From: Thermoplasmatota archaeon
GTDB lineage: Archaea > Thermoplasmatota > E2 > DHVEG-1
Assembly: GCA_018334795.1 (NCBI GenBank)
Contig: JAGXLH010000097.1
Span: forward strand, 1-5,905
DNA length: 5,905 bases
Reading direction: 5' to 3'
Shown here: piece after piece, positions 1 through 5,675 of the stretch
How positions within the stretch are numbered: the first letter of the stretch is position 1
Layout of the letters: each line of letters starts with the position of its first letter
Translations under genes and position numbers: made by a program
Notes under the pieces: generated by a model
The model's input: only the letters and a program-made list of their open reading frames with translations
Database searches by the model: none
Told to the model about the DNA's origin: nothing

Positions 1-196
1 AAGTATTTTCATAGGTATTTCACCATACATAAAAAAAATAGTATTCTTACTTATCACAATCTTGCAGACAAAAGAAAGGTAGTTGGAATAGTAGCAAACT
101 GACACCTTCTGCAAAAAATGAGGGGGAAAAAAAGGCATCCTTTGCAGTGTTTGCTCTGGAGGTAATAATTTTTTAGCTTGGTTGAGTCAATAGGTG
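1..196. other. Non-coding left edge, no supported gene
   Basis: No start-to-stop reading frame of convincing length or recognisable content is present on either strand. A plus-strand frame stays open from about position 46 to a TAG near 174 but has no start codon and no recognisable family. A 23-base segment at 99-121 resembles one at 3628-3650 (20 of 23 identical). Otherwise I see nothing here. Confidence 0.5.
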
Positions 197-270
197 TTTT
201 TATCTGTTTTTTTGGTTGTTTGGTGGGTTTTTTGTTTTTTTTAATTATTATTTGTAAAAATAATTTTTTT
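197..270 (+). terminator. T-rich tract with hairpin, probable terminator for rightward transcription
   Basis: Seen: several T runs (5 to 8 T) between 197 and 242, then a perfect 7-bp inverted repeat, attattt (247-253) and aaataat (258-264), with the four-base loop gtaa and six T directly after. Archaeal RNA polymerase terminates at T-rich stretches, so this would stop plus-strand transcription from outside the window before it ran antisense into the ATPase gene. In the minus direction the same segment gives A runs, so it is a poor terminator for the ATPase gene itself. The direction is inferred. Confidence 0.45.
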
Positions 271-272
271 GG

Positions 273-1802
273 TTAAACAATTTTATTTAGATTTTTATCT
301 AAACAATGAATTTCTTCTTTTTGGGCTTCTTGTAGTGCCTTTTTATCAAAACCACTTTTTGAAATAAAAAGCATAGTTTTCTTTTTATCAGAAAAGAAAG
401 AATTCTGTATCTTTTTTGAAAAATCTATGATATCTTTGATAGATCCCTTTCTATTACGCCATTTCACCTCAGCAATATAATAAACATCATGTTTTTTTCC
501 AACAAGATCAAACTCTCTTTTTCTATCAGATGAAACATAGTTAGAAAATTTTATATCGTATTTTTCTTCAAGTTTCACCTTAAACTCATATTCTTTAGTT
601 CTTCCCAGCTCTGAAGAAGCCTGCAAATATTTTTCAGTGAGTTCTTCTATTAGACTATCTACAACTTTTTTCTTTTCAAGTTCAATATCATTAATTCCAA
701 GATAGGTATATTTTATCCAAAATGCAAGTAGCGGATCTCGAAAGAAATAATTGTTTTCTTCTCTTATTATTAGATCAGTTGTTAGCAATTTTTTCATATA
801 GTTTGATACCTCGCCAGACGGTTTGTTAAGATCTTTTGAAATTTCAGTAAGTGTTAACCCTTGTTTTTTTGCAAGTATCAACAAAATCTGACGATGGATC
901 TTGCCTTTATATGCTCTTGAGAGCGATTGATTGAAAATGTAATCCAGAACAAGATAGATATCGCCCTTTGGTGAAAGTGTTTCCTTTAAAAAGACATGTT
1001 TTATCGTGTCAATACTACTATCATCAAACTCCTCAATCAACCCGTGGCATAATGATATTATATAAAAAGGGTGACCATTGGTAAGTCGGAAAATTTCATT
1101 ATTAGGTTGGTTATCAATATTTATATTATGTTTATTTAAAAACATCTCAGTAAGTTTTTTACTGTTTTGTTTATTTAAGAAACCAAGATACATTCTTCTA
1201 AATTGTGCAAAAAATGGTTCACTGCTTTTTGAAAAAATTTCTTCCATCATTGATATTGATGATCCTGTCACGATATATGCTGTTTTTTGTTGTTTTTCCA
1301 CGATGCTTCTCATAATTTCTGTGAATCTGTTACCAAAGTTTTTAACGTACTGAAACTCGTCAAGTAAAAAAACTGCCGGGTAACCTGTTTTTTTTAATAT
1401 TGTTTCTTGTGATTCAAATAAAAAATCGAGTGCTTGTATTCCTTTTTTTGCTTTTAATTTCCCTGAGATGTCGTCAATTTCAATTTTTGCAGATAATATA
1501 AGTATATCATCCCAGTTTGAAAATTCAGTTTTGTTTGCAACAAGTTTTCTTTTTTTCCCTATCTCAAATAGTAATTCTCTGTAGTATGACAGAATAAAAG
1601 ATTGTAGATCCCCTACTCTTTGTACATTTAAGTAAGGCATTACTATATTTTTGTTATTCTGTGTTCTTTTAAATTCTAAAAGTAATTCTGTTTTTCCAAT
1701 TCTTCTATTTCCAATTATTGCGATATTATTATGTTCATTTTTTTCTACTGAGCTGATAACTGTTTTAAGCAGATGAAATTCTTTTTTTCTATTTACAAAC
1801 AT
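273..1802 (-). CDS. Archaeal AAA-type ATPase with winged helix and C-terminal DUF234 / PD-(D/E)XK-like domain
   Basis: A 509-residue cytosolic ATPase with no signal peptide or membrane segment. The start MFVNRKKEF matches the usual opening of this family (MFVNRexEl), so the ATG at 1802 is accepted; no good Shine-Dalgarno is visible. Domains in order: a P-loop AAA module (ATPase_2-like) with Walker A GNRRIGKT at residues 31-38, Walker B AVFLLDEF at 143-150 (D148, E149), a sensor-like YIVTGSS at 176-182, and the family motif TNGHPFY at 241-247. A winged helix follows (about 302-355), then RDPLLAFWIKY (355-365). The C-terminal domain has E406, D432 and EVKW (445-448), spaced like a PD-(D/E)XK nuclease fold, as in DUF234. 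The family is common and often multicopy in archaea. Its function is not established; roles in DNA transactions or toxin-like or defence functions are inferred. All key ATPase residues are present and the gene looks intact. It stands alone, divergent from the gene debris at 1856. Confidence 0.9.
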   Translation of the reverse strand: MFVNRKKEFHLLKTVISSVEKNEHNNIAIIGNRRIGKTELLLEFKRTQNNKNIVMPYLNVQRVGDLQSFILSYYRELLFEIGKKRKLVANKTEFSNWDDILILSAKIEIDDISGKLKAKKGIQALDFLFESQETILKKTGYPAVFLLDEFQYVKNFGNRFTEIMRSIVEKQQKTAYIVTGSSISMMEEIFSKSSEPFFAQFRRMYLGFLNKQNSKKLTEMFLNKHNINIDNQPNNEIFRLTNGHPFYIISLCHGLIEEFDDSSIDTIKHVFLKETLSPKGDIYLVLDYIFNQSLSRAYKGKIHRQILLILAKKQGLTLTEISKDLNKPSGEVSNYMKKLLTTDLIIREENNYFFRDPLLAFWIKYTYLGINDIELEKKKVVDSLIEELTEKYLQASSELGRTKEYEFKVKLEEKYDIKFSNYVSSDRKREFDLVGKKHDVYYIAEVKWRNRKGSIKDIIDFSKKIQNSFFSDKKKTMLFISKSGFDKKALQEAQKEEIHCLDKNLNKIV

Positions 1803-1810
1803 ATTTATAC

Positions 1811-1858
1811 CATTATACTTTTATGCATAAAATCATAATGCATTATAGTTTTATAATG
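1811..1858. promoter_or_regulatory. Palindrome-rich divergent promoter/operator of the ATPase gene
   Basis: Seen: four related half-sites, cattata (1811-1817), cataatg (1834-1840), cattata (1841-1847) and tataatg (1852-1858). They form a perfect 12-bp palindrome, ataatgcattat (1835-1846), and a perfect 7-bp inverted repeat around gttt (1841-1858). A further perfect 14-bp palindrome, ttttatgcataaaa, lies at 1819-1832. Its centre is about 24 bases before the ATPase ATG (1802) and about 30 before the plus-strand ATG (1856). It could therefore act as a shared, symmetrical TATA-like element giving near-leaderless transcripts both ways. Binding by a dimeric regulator, possibly the winged helix of the ATPase or of the decayed neighbour, is inferred. 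Confidence 0.55.
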
Positions 1859-2027
1859 TTTGCGATTGGTGATGATGGTATTACAATTCGTAACATCTTA
1901 AGAAACGTTCAACCTACTATCAAAACCAACTGCAACTAGAGAACTATTGGCTCTTGTTGATAAAGGGCTAATCACTAGATCTGGGAAAACAGGAAGAGAA
2001 ACAGGGTATTTTCTTTTAAGGAAATAA
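1856..2027 (+). pseudogene. Frameshifted winged-helix C-terminal fragment (Fic / AlbA_2-type regulator tail)
   Basis: From ATG 1856 the first frame reads MFAIGDDGITIRNILRNVQ and then runs into a stop soon after. Moving forward one base after position 1912 continues as LLSKPTATRELLALVDKG, then LITRSGKTGRETGYFLL and the stop at 2025-2027. Joined, these form a typical winged helix: helix 1, the recognition segment SKPTATREL, LVDKGLI, and a wing with GRETGYFLL. Such tails end many Fic-family and AlbA_2/RecG-like ATP-binding proteins. A single extra base near 1912-1913 explains the break. The N-terminal part of a parent protein is missing, although the first ATG sits at the right distance from the palindromic promoter, so a small stand-alone regulator is possible. 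The frameshift is seen; the parent family is inferred from motif memory. Confidence 0.6.
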
Positions 2028-2411
2028 ACGGATCAAAAGGGTAAAATAGGGTTTTGTATCTTTTATTTTGACAGGATTATATCTTGGTTGTATGATACAT
2101 GAACATCTGAAGTTGATTCGTGTGATTTTCGTATGAGTATTACCCGATTACTTCATAAGATTCCTTAGGTTAAGAGGCATATTCAAATCAAGGTTTTTAA
2201 TGATCTAATCAAATGTACAACATCATCAAGTAGATCAGCATACCTATAGATAATCAAGTATTCTGGTTTTTTTACAGGCATCATATTTTAGTCACTATCA
2301 TTCAGTCTCAATTAGTATCAATTTTTTTTGATAGTATACCTACTTCAGGGAAAAAAAGAGTTCCTGGTGCGGCGGAAATGCGGTGCAAATGCGGTGCAAA
2401 ATAAAGTGATT
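2028..2411. other. Intergenic stretch, mostly featureless
   Basis: No convincing gene is visible over about 380 bases. A minus-strand frame at 2284-2183 begins MMPVKKPEYLIIYRY and encodes 33 residues rich in L, I, V and D. It has two adjacent ATG codons but no visible Shine-Dalgarno, and I recognise no family; it may be a decayed gene end or chance. Plus-strand frames are broken by frequent stops. The short 3 x 11 bp repeat near 2369 is listed separately. The stretch is best read as decayed sequence between the two gene fragments. Confidence 0.45.
2369..2401. repeat. Three tandem copies of an 11-bp GC-richer unit
   Basis: Seen: gcggcggaaat (2369-2379), gcggtgcaaat (2380-2390) and gcggtgcaaaa (2391-2401). 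The first copy differs at two positions and the last at one. The unit is strikingly more GC-rich than its surroundings. The 11-base period is not a multiple of three, so a coding role is unlikely. It probably arose by slippage or duplication; no function is evident. Confidence 0.75.
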
Positions 2412-2530
2412 ATTGGTACAGAAACAAACAGGGTTATTGAAAAATGTATTAATCATGGTCTCCCTCTCCCTCACTTTTTTTTGAGATATTCTCAGAGAGT
2501 TTGGTGATCACTGCGAATCTTCCTCAATAA
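2412..2530 (+). pseudogene. Frameshifted fragment of an AlbA_2 / RecG-like ATP-binding regulator
   Basis: The frame at 2412-2482 reads IGTETNRVIEKCINHGLPLP followed by HFF. This closely fits the conserved segment (GTGxNRiieeC..hGLPePeF) found before the C-terminal winged helix in AlbA_2 (Schlafen-like) DNA-binding, ATP-binding regulators. The frame is lost in a run of eight T (2475-2482). One frame over it resumes as EIFSESLVITANLPQ, matching the usual beta-strand segment that follows (GFxVTfxLP), and stops at 2528-2530. No start codon or N-terminal domain is recognisable upstream, and the expected winged helix does not follow. It is a dead gene fragment. It may come from the same protein type as the fragment at 1856-2027, but the two lie in the reverse of the normal order. 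Confidence 0.6.
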
Positions 2531-2616
2531 TTTAAAAAAGGCAAAGAGCCTGACTGATTTATAGAACCCAGAAAAGAATGAAAGGATTCAACAGTTCGTA
2601 TGCCTGATTGAGGAAT

Positions 2617-2673
2617 CATTGTAATTGTTCATAGGTATATTCGATTACCTTTATTGTCATTTTTTTTACAATG
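2617..2673. repeat. Inverted repeat with T run upstream of vapB
   Basis: Seen: cattgtaa (2617-2624) is repeated inverted as ttacaatg (2666-2673), with an inner aggta/tacct pair (about 2633-2649) and eight T at 2660-2667. On the plus strand this can fold as a nested hairpin. It could end transcription coming from the left before vapB, but that role is inferred only. The rest of 2531-2700 shows no gene. Confidence 0.3.
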
Positions 2674-2701
2674 TAATTGTCAGCACATATAATAGAATAC
2701 C

Positions 2702-2709
2702 TTTAAATA
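2702..2709 (+). promoter_or_regulatory. Archaeal TATA-like box of vapBC
   Basis: Seen: tttaaata, centred about 26 bases before the ATG at 2731. In archaea transcription starts about 25 bases after the TATA centre, which would place the transcript start on or next to that ATG and make a leaderless message. This fits the lack of any Shine-Dalgarno sequence before the gene and favours ATG 2731 over the in-frame GTG at 2743. Confidence 0.55.
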
Positions 2710-2723
2710 TGTGTTATCACATA
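2708..2723. promoter_or_regulatory. Candidate VapB operator palindrome
   Basis: Seen: a perfect 6-bp inverted repeat, tatgtg (2708-2713) and cacata (2718-2723), around ttat. It abuts the TATA-like box and precedes the start codon. Antitoxins of ribbon-helix-helix type bind such sites to repress their own operon, so this is a likely operator; binding is inferred from position and symmetry. Confidence 0.45.
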
Positions 2724-2730
2724 ATTATGT

Positions 2731-2964
2731 ATGGTGTTGTTTGTGGCAAATATCACGCTTTCTGTTCCAAATGAGGTTCGTAAGAAGATGAAGCATTTCA
2801 GTGAGGTTAAGTGGAGTGAAGTTGCAAGAAAAGCAATTATTGAAAAAATAGAAATGATGACGCTTGCTGAAAAACTCGCTGAAAAAAGTGAATTAACCGA
2901 ACAAGACGTTAAAGAGTTTAGTAAAAAGATAAAATCCTCTGCGGCTAAGAGGTTTCTTGAGTGA
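2731..2964 (+). CDS. vapB: VapB-type antitoxin
   Basis: A 77-residue protein, or 73 residues if it starts at the in-frame GTG 2743. The segment ANITLSVPNEVRKKM (residues 6-20) forms the beta strand and first helix of a ribbon-helix-helix-like DNA-binding domain. VKWSEVARKAIIEKI (about 26-40) is the characteristic second helix of archaeal VapB antitoxins. The charged C-terminal tail, with SELTEQDVKEFSKKIK, would wrap around and neutralise the PIN toxin. Homologues usually begin at the residue before ANITLSVP, which favours GTG 2743. The TATA-like box spacing instead favours a leaderless ATG at 2731, so the start is uncertain by four codons. The gene overlaps the toxin gene by four bases, a normal operon arrangement for coupled translation. 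It appears intact although its partner is broken, so it may now be an orphan antitoxin. Confidence 0.85.
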   Translation: MVLFVANITLSVPNEVRKKMKHFSEVKWSEVARKAIIEKIEMMTLAEKLAEKSELTEQDVKEFSKKIKSSAAKRFLE

Positions 2965-3419
2965 ACATCGTCATCGATTCAAACATTCTTTTTTCTGCAC
3001 TGATCAAGGATGCCATTACTCGTAAGATAATTTTAAATTATGATGGCTTTTTTCTTTTTTTATCCTTTATATTTGAGGAAATGGAAAACCATAAACATGA
3101 ATTATTGAAAAAATCAAAAATGAGAAAACATGATTTTAACGCATTACTTAATATACTCCTGCAAAAAGTGATAATCATTCCATCTGGATCCCTGTTACCA
3201 TACAAAGAAGAGGCAGTGCACATTGTAAAAGAAATTGATTAAGATGATGCCATGTTCATTGCTTGTGCATTACGACATCAATCTTCTGTTCTTTGGACGG
3301 ATGATAAAAAATTAAAACAACAATCAATCATACCTATCATTGACACCTCCGAGATGGTCAGACTATCTTTTAAATCGTATAGTTATAAAAGAAAACAATC
3401 TCAAAAATCTAATAAATAA
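2961..3419 (+). pseudogene. vapC: VapC-type PIN-domain toxin interrupted by an in-frame stop
   Basis: VapC toxins are PIN-fold Mg-dependent RNases that cut RNA, typically tRNA or rRNA. The GTG start at 2961 overlaps the end of vapB (GTGA), with a weak aagagg (2947-2952) as a possible Shine-Dalgarno. Residues 1-93 hold the first PIN motif, MNIVIDSNILFSALI (D6), and the acidic helix FEEMENH (E39, E40, E42). A TAA at 3240-3242 then ends the frame after EID. The same frame resumes directly with DDAMFIACAL and LWTDDKKL, the third and fourth acidic motifs of the PIN site, and runs to the TAA at 3417-3419, for 152 sense codons in all, a normal family length. One base change in GAA, AAA or CAA explains the stop. 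The 93-residue product would lack part of the active site and should be inactive. An ATG at 3252 could restart translation of the tail. Sequencing error, recent loss, or readthrough remain possible. Confidence 0.85.
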
Positions 3420-3427
3420 TAGACATT

Positions 3428-3457
3428 TTAACAAATGAAATAATATTTTTTTGTTAA
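3428..3457 (+). terminator. Probable terminator of the vapBC operon
   Basis: Seen: perfect 8-bp inverted repeat, ttaacaaa (3428-3435) and tttgttaa (3450-3457), with seven T at 3446-3452, nine bases after the last stop of the vapC frame. Another T5 follows at 3465-3469. A T-rich stretch directly after an operon fits archaeal termination; the hairpin is weak and AT-rich. Confidence 0.45.
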
Positions 3458-3479
3458 TTCTATGTTTTTAGCGGAAATT

Positions 3480-3513
3480 TAGAGGAAAATTAGCAGAAAT
3501 TACCTTTCCTCTA
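3480..3513. repeat. 9-bp inverted repeat between the vapBC and abiE operons
   Basis: Seen: tagaggaaa (3480-3488) and its exact reverse complement tttcctcta (3505-3513), with a 16-base loop. No T run follows directly, so it is not a classic terminator. It could be a small RNA hairpin, a protein site or the trace of an inserted element. No function can be assigned. Confidence 0.5.
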
Positions 3514-3711
3514 TCCTTCATAATGGCAGTCAGCTTAGTTTCATAATAAAAAAAATACCTGATAAGGGTGGCTGTTAAGATGGTCGTTGAGATGATTGTC
3601 ACCAGACACCTTTCGTGCGTAATTCACCTGACTCCCTCTGCAAAAATTGATAAAGAGTCTTTGTATATTTTTTTGCAAACAACTTCATGTGCAACGCTCA
3701 ACAAAAAACAC
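3514..3711. other. Intergenic stretch before abiE, no supported gene
   Basis: The region between vapC (ends 3419) and abiEi (starts 3754) holds the two inverted repeats listed separately and the abiE promoter. A 43-codon frame from ATG 3579 (MVVEMIVTRHLSC onward) ends in a stop near 3708. It has no Shine-Dalgarno, no promoter at the right spacing and no recognisable family, so it is not called. Otherwise I see nothing in this stretch. Confidence 0.45.
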
Positions 3712-3719
3712 TAAATATA
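3712..3719 (+). promoter_or_regulatory. TATA-like box of the abiE operon
   Basis: Seen: taaatata, centred about 3715. The usual archaeal spacing of about 25 bases puts transcription start near 3741, inside the palindrome at 3734-3750, leaving a leader of about a dozen bases before ATG 3754. No Shine-Dalgarno is visible in that leader. Confidence 0.55.
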
Positions 3720-3733
3720 AAAAATGTTATAAC

Positions 3734-3750
3734 TACCGATAAAGTCGGTA
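3734..3750. promoter_or_regulatory. Candidate AbiEi operator palindrome
   Basis: Seen: perfect 6-bp inverted repeat, taccga (3734-3739) and tcggta (3745-3750), around taaag, ending three bases before the abiEi start codon. Known: AbiEi-type antitoxins repress their own operon by binding inverted repeats in the promoter. Inferred: this palindrome, sitting over the expected transcription start, is that operator. Only one copy is visible here, whereas the best studied bacterial operator has two. Confidence 0.6.
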
Positions 3751-3753
3751 TCT

Positions 3754-4395
3754 ATGACACAAAAAACATTTTCTCTTATTTGGAAACGTCTACTTTTAGA
3801 ACAAAAAAAAATGGTTACCACCAATCAGATAGAAAAACTTGCTTTAAAACTTGATAAAAACAAAAAAAGAGCAGTATATTACCTTCAAGAAGAAGGATAC
3901 ATAGTTCGAGTGTTACGCGGAATCTTTTATGTTAAAAGCCTTAAGGAAAGACAATACAACACCCTAAATAATTCATTGTATACAATTGTTTCCTGGGCTC
4001 TTGAAATAAAAAAAGTAAAAAACTGGTATTTCGCTCTTGAAACCGCGCTCAAACTGAATAATCTAACCCATGAATATTATACTGTTGACTATGTTTTTAC
4101 TGACTCCTATAGAACAACAAAAAAAATATCGATAATAGACAACAAATTCCAGTTTTTAAAAAGAAGTAAAAAATATTTTAAAAAAGGGATCCTGAAAAAA
4201 AACAAAATAAGGTATTCAACACCAGAAAAAACGGTGTTAGATTTAGCATATCATCGTTTTCTAAAAACAAAAAATGAAAATTTCTTTTTATCACCACTCA
4301 AAGAATATAAAACCAAAATCGATGTTGACAAAATTAAAACATTACTTGATTTGTATCCGCATTCGTTTCAAAAAAAGGTGGAAGCTGAATTATGA
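3754..4395 (+). CDS. abiEi: AbiEi-like antitoxin and transcriptional repressor
   Basis: A 213-residue basic protein, the cognate antitoxin in type IV AbiE systems, which counters the toxin without binding it and represses the operon. An N-terminal winged helix spans about residues 10-60: helices from SLIWKRLLLEQ, MVTTNQIEKLA and KNKKRAVYYLQEEGYI, then the wing VRVLRGIFYVK (51-61), where LRGIFYV is the hallmark of AbiEi-type winged helices. The C-terminal domain carries WYFALETALKLNNL (91-104) and STPEKTVLDLAYHRF (155-169), both conserved in this family. Its length agrees with the usual 190-280 residues. ATG 3754 is the only suitable start and follows the TATA-like box and palindrome. It overlaps abiEii by four bases (ATGA), a translationally coupled pair. 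It is very lysine-rich, as is the rest of this AT-rich region. The gene looks intact, and the identification rests on motifs plus the neighbouring toxin. Confidence 0.88.
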   Translation: MTQKTFSLIWKRLLLEQKKMVTTNQIEKLALKLDKNKKRAVYYLQEEGYIVRVLRGIFYVKSLKERQYNTLNNSLYTIVSWALEIKKVKNWYFALETALKLNNLTHEYYTVDYVFTDSYRTTKKISIIDNKFQFLKRSKKYFKKGILKKNKIRYSTPEKTVLDLAYHRFLKTKNENFFLSPLKEYKTKIDVDKIKTLLDLYPHSFQKKVEAEL

Positions 4396-5318
4396 AAACA
4401 TTTTTTGATCAATTGAATTCTATAGTTAAACCCCAACGATCTGATATCGTCGAGAAGGATTATCATTTGCATCGGTTGCTTTATCATATCTCTCAGGATG
4501 AGTTTTTAAAAAATAATGTAGTGTTTAAAGGTGGAACCTGTCTGGTGAAAGCATATCTTGGATATTACCGTTTTTCAGAGGATATTGATTTTACATGGAA
4601 AGATACTCGTATTTGGAAAGGAAAAAGTAATAGTCAAACCAGAAAAACTTGTTCAAAACTTACAGATACGATCATTCAGCGTTTTGACTTGATTTCAAAT
4701 AAGCTTGGGTTAGACTTTACTTCTGATAAATCAGATCTTTCTTTTGTTGAGATGGGTAGTGGTGGAAGAATGCTACGGTTGTTTTTAAGGTATCATTCTG
4801 AAATGTTGGATGTTTCTTCAGTTATCAAAATTGAAATAAATTTTGTAGATAAAACCATGTTTCCTTTCAAACATATTTCGTTGCAAAGTCTTATCGAAAC
4901 GGTAGAAAACAAAGAAACTGCTTTTTTGTTTCCTGAAGAATGGGAGGAATATAAAAAACATGTTTCTTTTGATTGTTACACTCCTCAGGAGATATTTACA
5001 GATAAAGCTCGAGCTGCAATGACCAGGTTTTCATATAAGTTTAGAGATATTATAGATATATGTATGCTGGAACAAAAATATGGTTTTACTATTTCTCAAT
5101 ATGAAAAAGAGATAAGAAAAAAGACTCGTTTTGTTCTTGAGTTATATAAAAGATATGTGGATAATATTAAATCAGTGGATATGCCGGATTTTGAGACGAT
5201 TCCTGAAAGAGAGAGAAACCTTCTTCTTTTTAAGCCAAAACCAGATTTTTTTAACAAGATTAAATTGGTGCATGATCAACTTAGAGATTTACAGATGGAT
5301 TTGGTTGATTCTAATTAA
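4392..5318 (+). CDS. abiEii: AbiEii-family nucleotidyltransferase toxin
   Basis: A 308-residue cytosolic nucleotidyltransferase of the AbiEii/MenT superfamily (DNA polymerase beta fold). Related toxins stop growth; AbiEii was reported to use GTP, and MenT toxins add nucleotides to tRNA ends. The target here is unknown. Motif I is present: VFKGGTCLVKAYLGYYRFSE (44-63) followed by DIDF, with G47-G48-T49 and metal-binding D64 and D66. A further acidic strand is KIEINF (146-151, E148). Later motifs are FTDKARAAM (202-210, with K205) and FRDIIDI (217-223, with D219 and D222), matching the conserved lysine and the DxxD helix of the family. All main catalytic residues are visible, so it should be active unless held by AbiEi. 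A region around residues 68-130 is longer than in compact members. GGTG about 11 bases before the ATG may aid initiation, alongside coupling through the ATGA overlap with abiEi. Confidence 0.9.
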   Translation: MKTFFDQLNSIVKPQRSDIVEKDYHLHRLLYHISQDEFLKNNVVFKGGTCLVKAYLGYYRFSEDIDFTWKDTRIWKGKSNSQTRKTCSKLTDTIIQRFDLISNKLGLDFTSDKSDLSFVEMGSGGRMLRLFLRYHSEMLDVSSVIKIEINFVDKTMFPFKHISLQSLIETVENKETAFLFPEEWEEYKKHVSFDCYTPQEIFTDKARAAMTRFSYKFRDIIDICMLEQKYGFTISQYEKEIRKKTRFVLELYKRYVDNIKSVDMPDFETIPERERNLLLFKPKPDFFNKIKLVHDQLRDLQMDLVDSN

Positions 5319-5327
5319 AAATTTGAT

Positions 5328-5400
5328 TGGGTTTTTTATGAAATTATAATGGTGGGAGATTATTCATTGTTATGTATTGTTCGTTCGTTGTTTATTTTTT
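5328..5400 (+). terminator. T-rich termination region after the abiE operon
   Basis: Seen: six T at 5332-5337, 14 bases after the abiEii stop, and a second T-rich run, tttatttttt, at 5391-5400. No strong hairpin precedes either. Archaeal termination needs mainly T runs, so either could end the abiE message. Confidence 0.4.
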
Positions 5401-5466
5401 ATCTGTGAATTTTAAAAAAAGATTTTTCATCTTCTGGCTCAATTTTTTTACGGGAAAATTTATAGA

Positions 5467-5598
5467 TAACTGCTGTTGTTGATAACTCCTAACTGCTGTT
5501 GTTGATATATGATTCACCTAACAGGGTTGATAAGAAAATAGGGTTTGGCTGTTGTTGTTGATAATTATTAAGGATGGCTGGCGCTTGGTTGGTGGATA
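5467..5598. repeat. Iterated GTTGATA motif, including a 2 x 23 bp direct repeat
   Basis: Seen: taactgctgttgttgata occurs at 5467-5484 and again, identical, at 5490-5507 (23-base period). A related ggctgttgttgttgata lies at 5547-5563. The core GTTGATA appears at 5478, 5501, 5526 and 5557, with a variant GTGGATA at 5592. No gene covers the region. It lies between the abiE operon and the IS110 stub and could belong to either the element's end or an older sequence. Iteron-like protein binding is only a possibility. Confidence 0.65.
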
Positions 5599-5641
5599 AC
5601 TGATGGTAGTATAACTCTTTTTTTTCTCAAGATAGATAGAT

Positions 5642-5675
5642 TAAAGTGCTTATTGCCAACTATATAAGCACTTTA
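5642..5675. repeat. Strong 12-bp hairpin before the IS110 stub, containing a TATA-like box
   Basis: Seen: taaagtgcttat (5642-5653) and its exact complement ataagcacttta (5664-5675), with the ten-base loop tgccaactat. Within it, tatataa (5661-5667) is a good TATA-like box about 34 bases before ATG 5698, so it may drive the transposase. Alternatively the hairpin is part of the structured end or guide RNA of the IS110 element. No T run follows, so it is not a simple terminator. Confidence 0.6.

Noticed and set aside
1078..1353. 91-codon plus-strand frame inside the ATPase gene
   Set aside because: It is antisense to the well supported ATPase, and its hydrophobic content comes from reading lysine/glutamate-rich codons in reverse.
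2183..2284. Minus-strand 33-residue frame starting MMPVKKPEYL
   Set aside because: It is too short, has no Shine-Dalgarno or clear promoter, and matches no family I recognise. It is mentioned in the intergenic entry only.
3240..3242. Pyrrolysine or selenocysteine recoding of the vapC stop
   Set aside because: The stop is TAA, whereas those recodings use TAG and TGA, and the position is not a catalytic cysteine or similar site.
3579..3710. Plus-strand frame of 43 codons starting MVVEMIVTRH before abiEi
   Set aside because: There are no initiation signals, no recognisable domain, and it ends just before the abiE TATA-like box. Chance is likely.
5131..5349. 72-codon plus-strand frame overlapping the end of abiEii
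   Set aside because: It is an out-of-frame shadow of the conserved abiEii reading frame, with no start signals and no recognisable product.
5467..5563. CRISPR array
   Set aside because: Only two exact copies with a 23-base period and spacers of about 5 bases; later copies are degenerate and unevenly spaced. This is not CRISPR-like.
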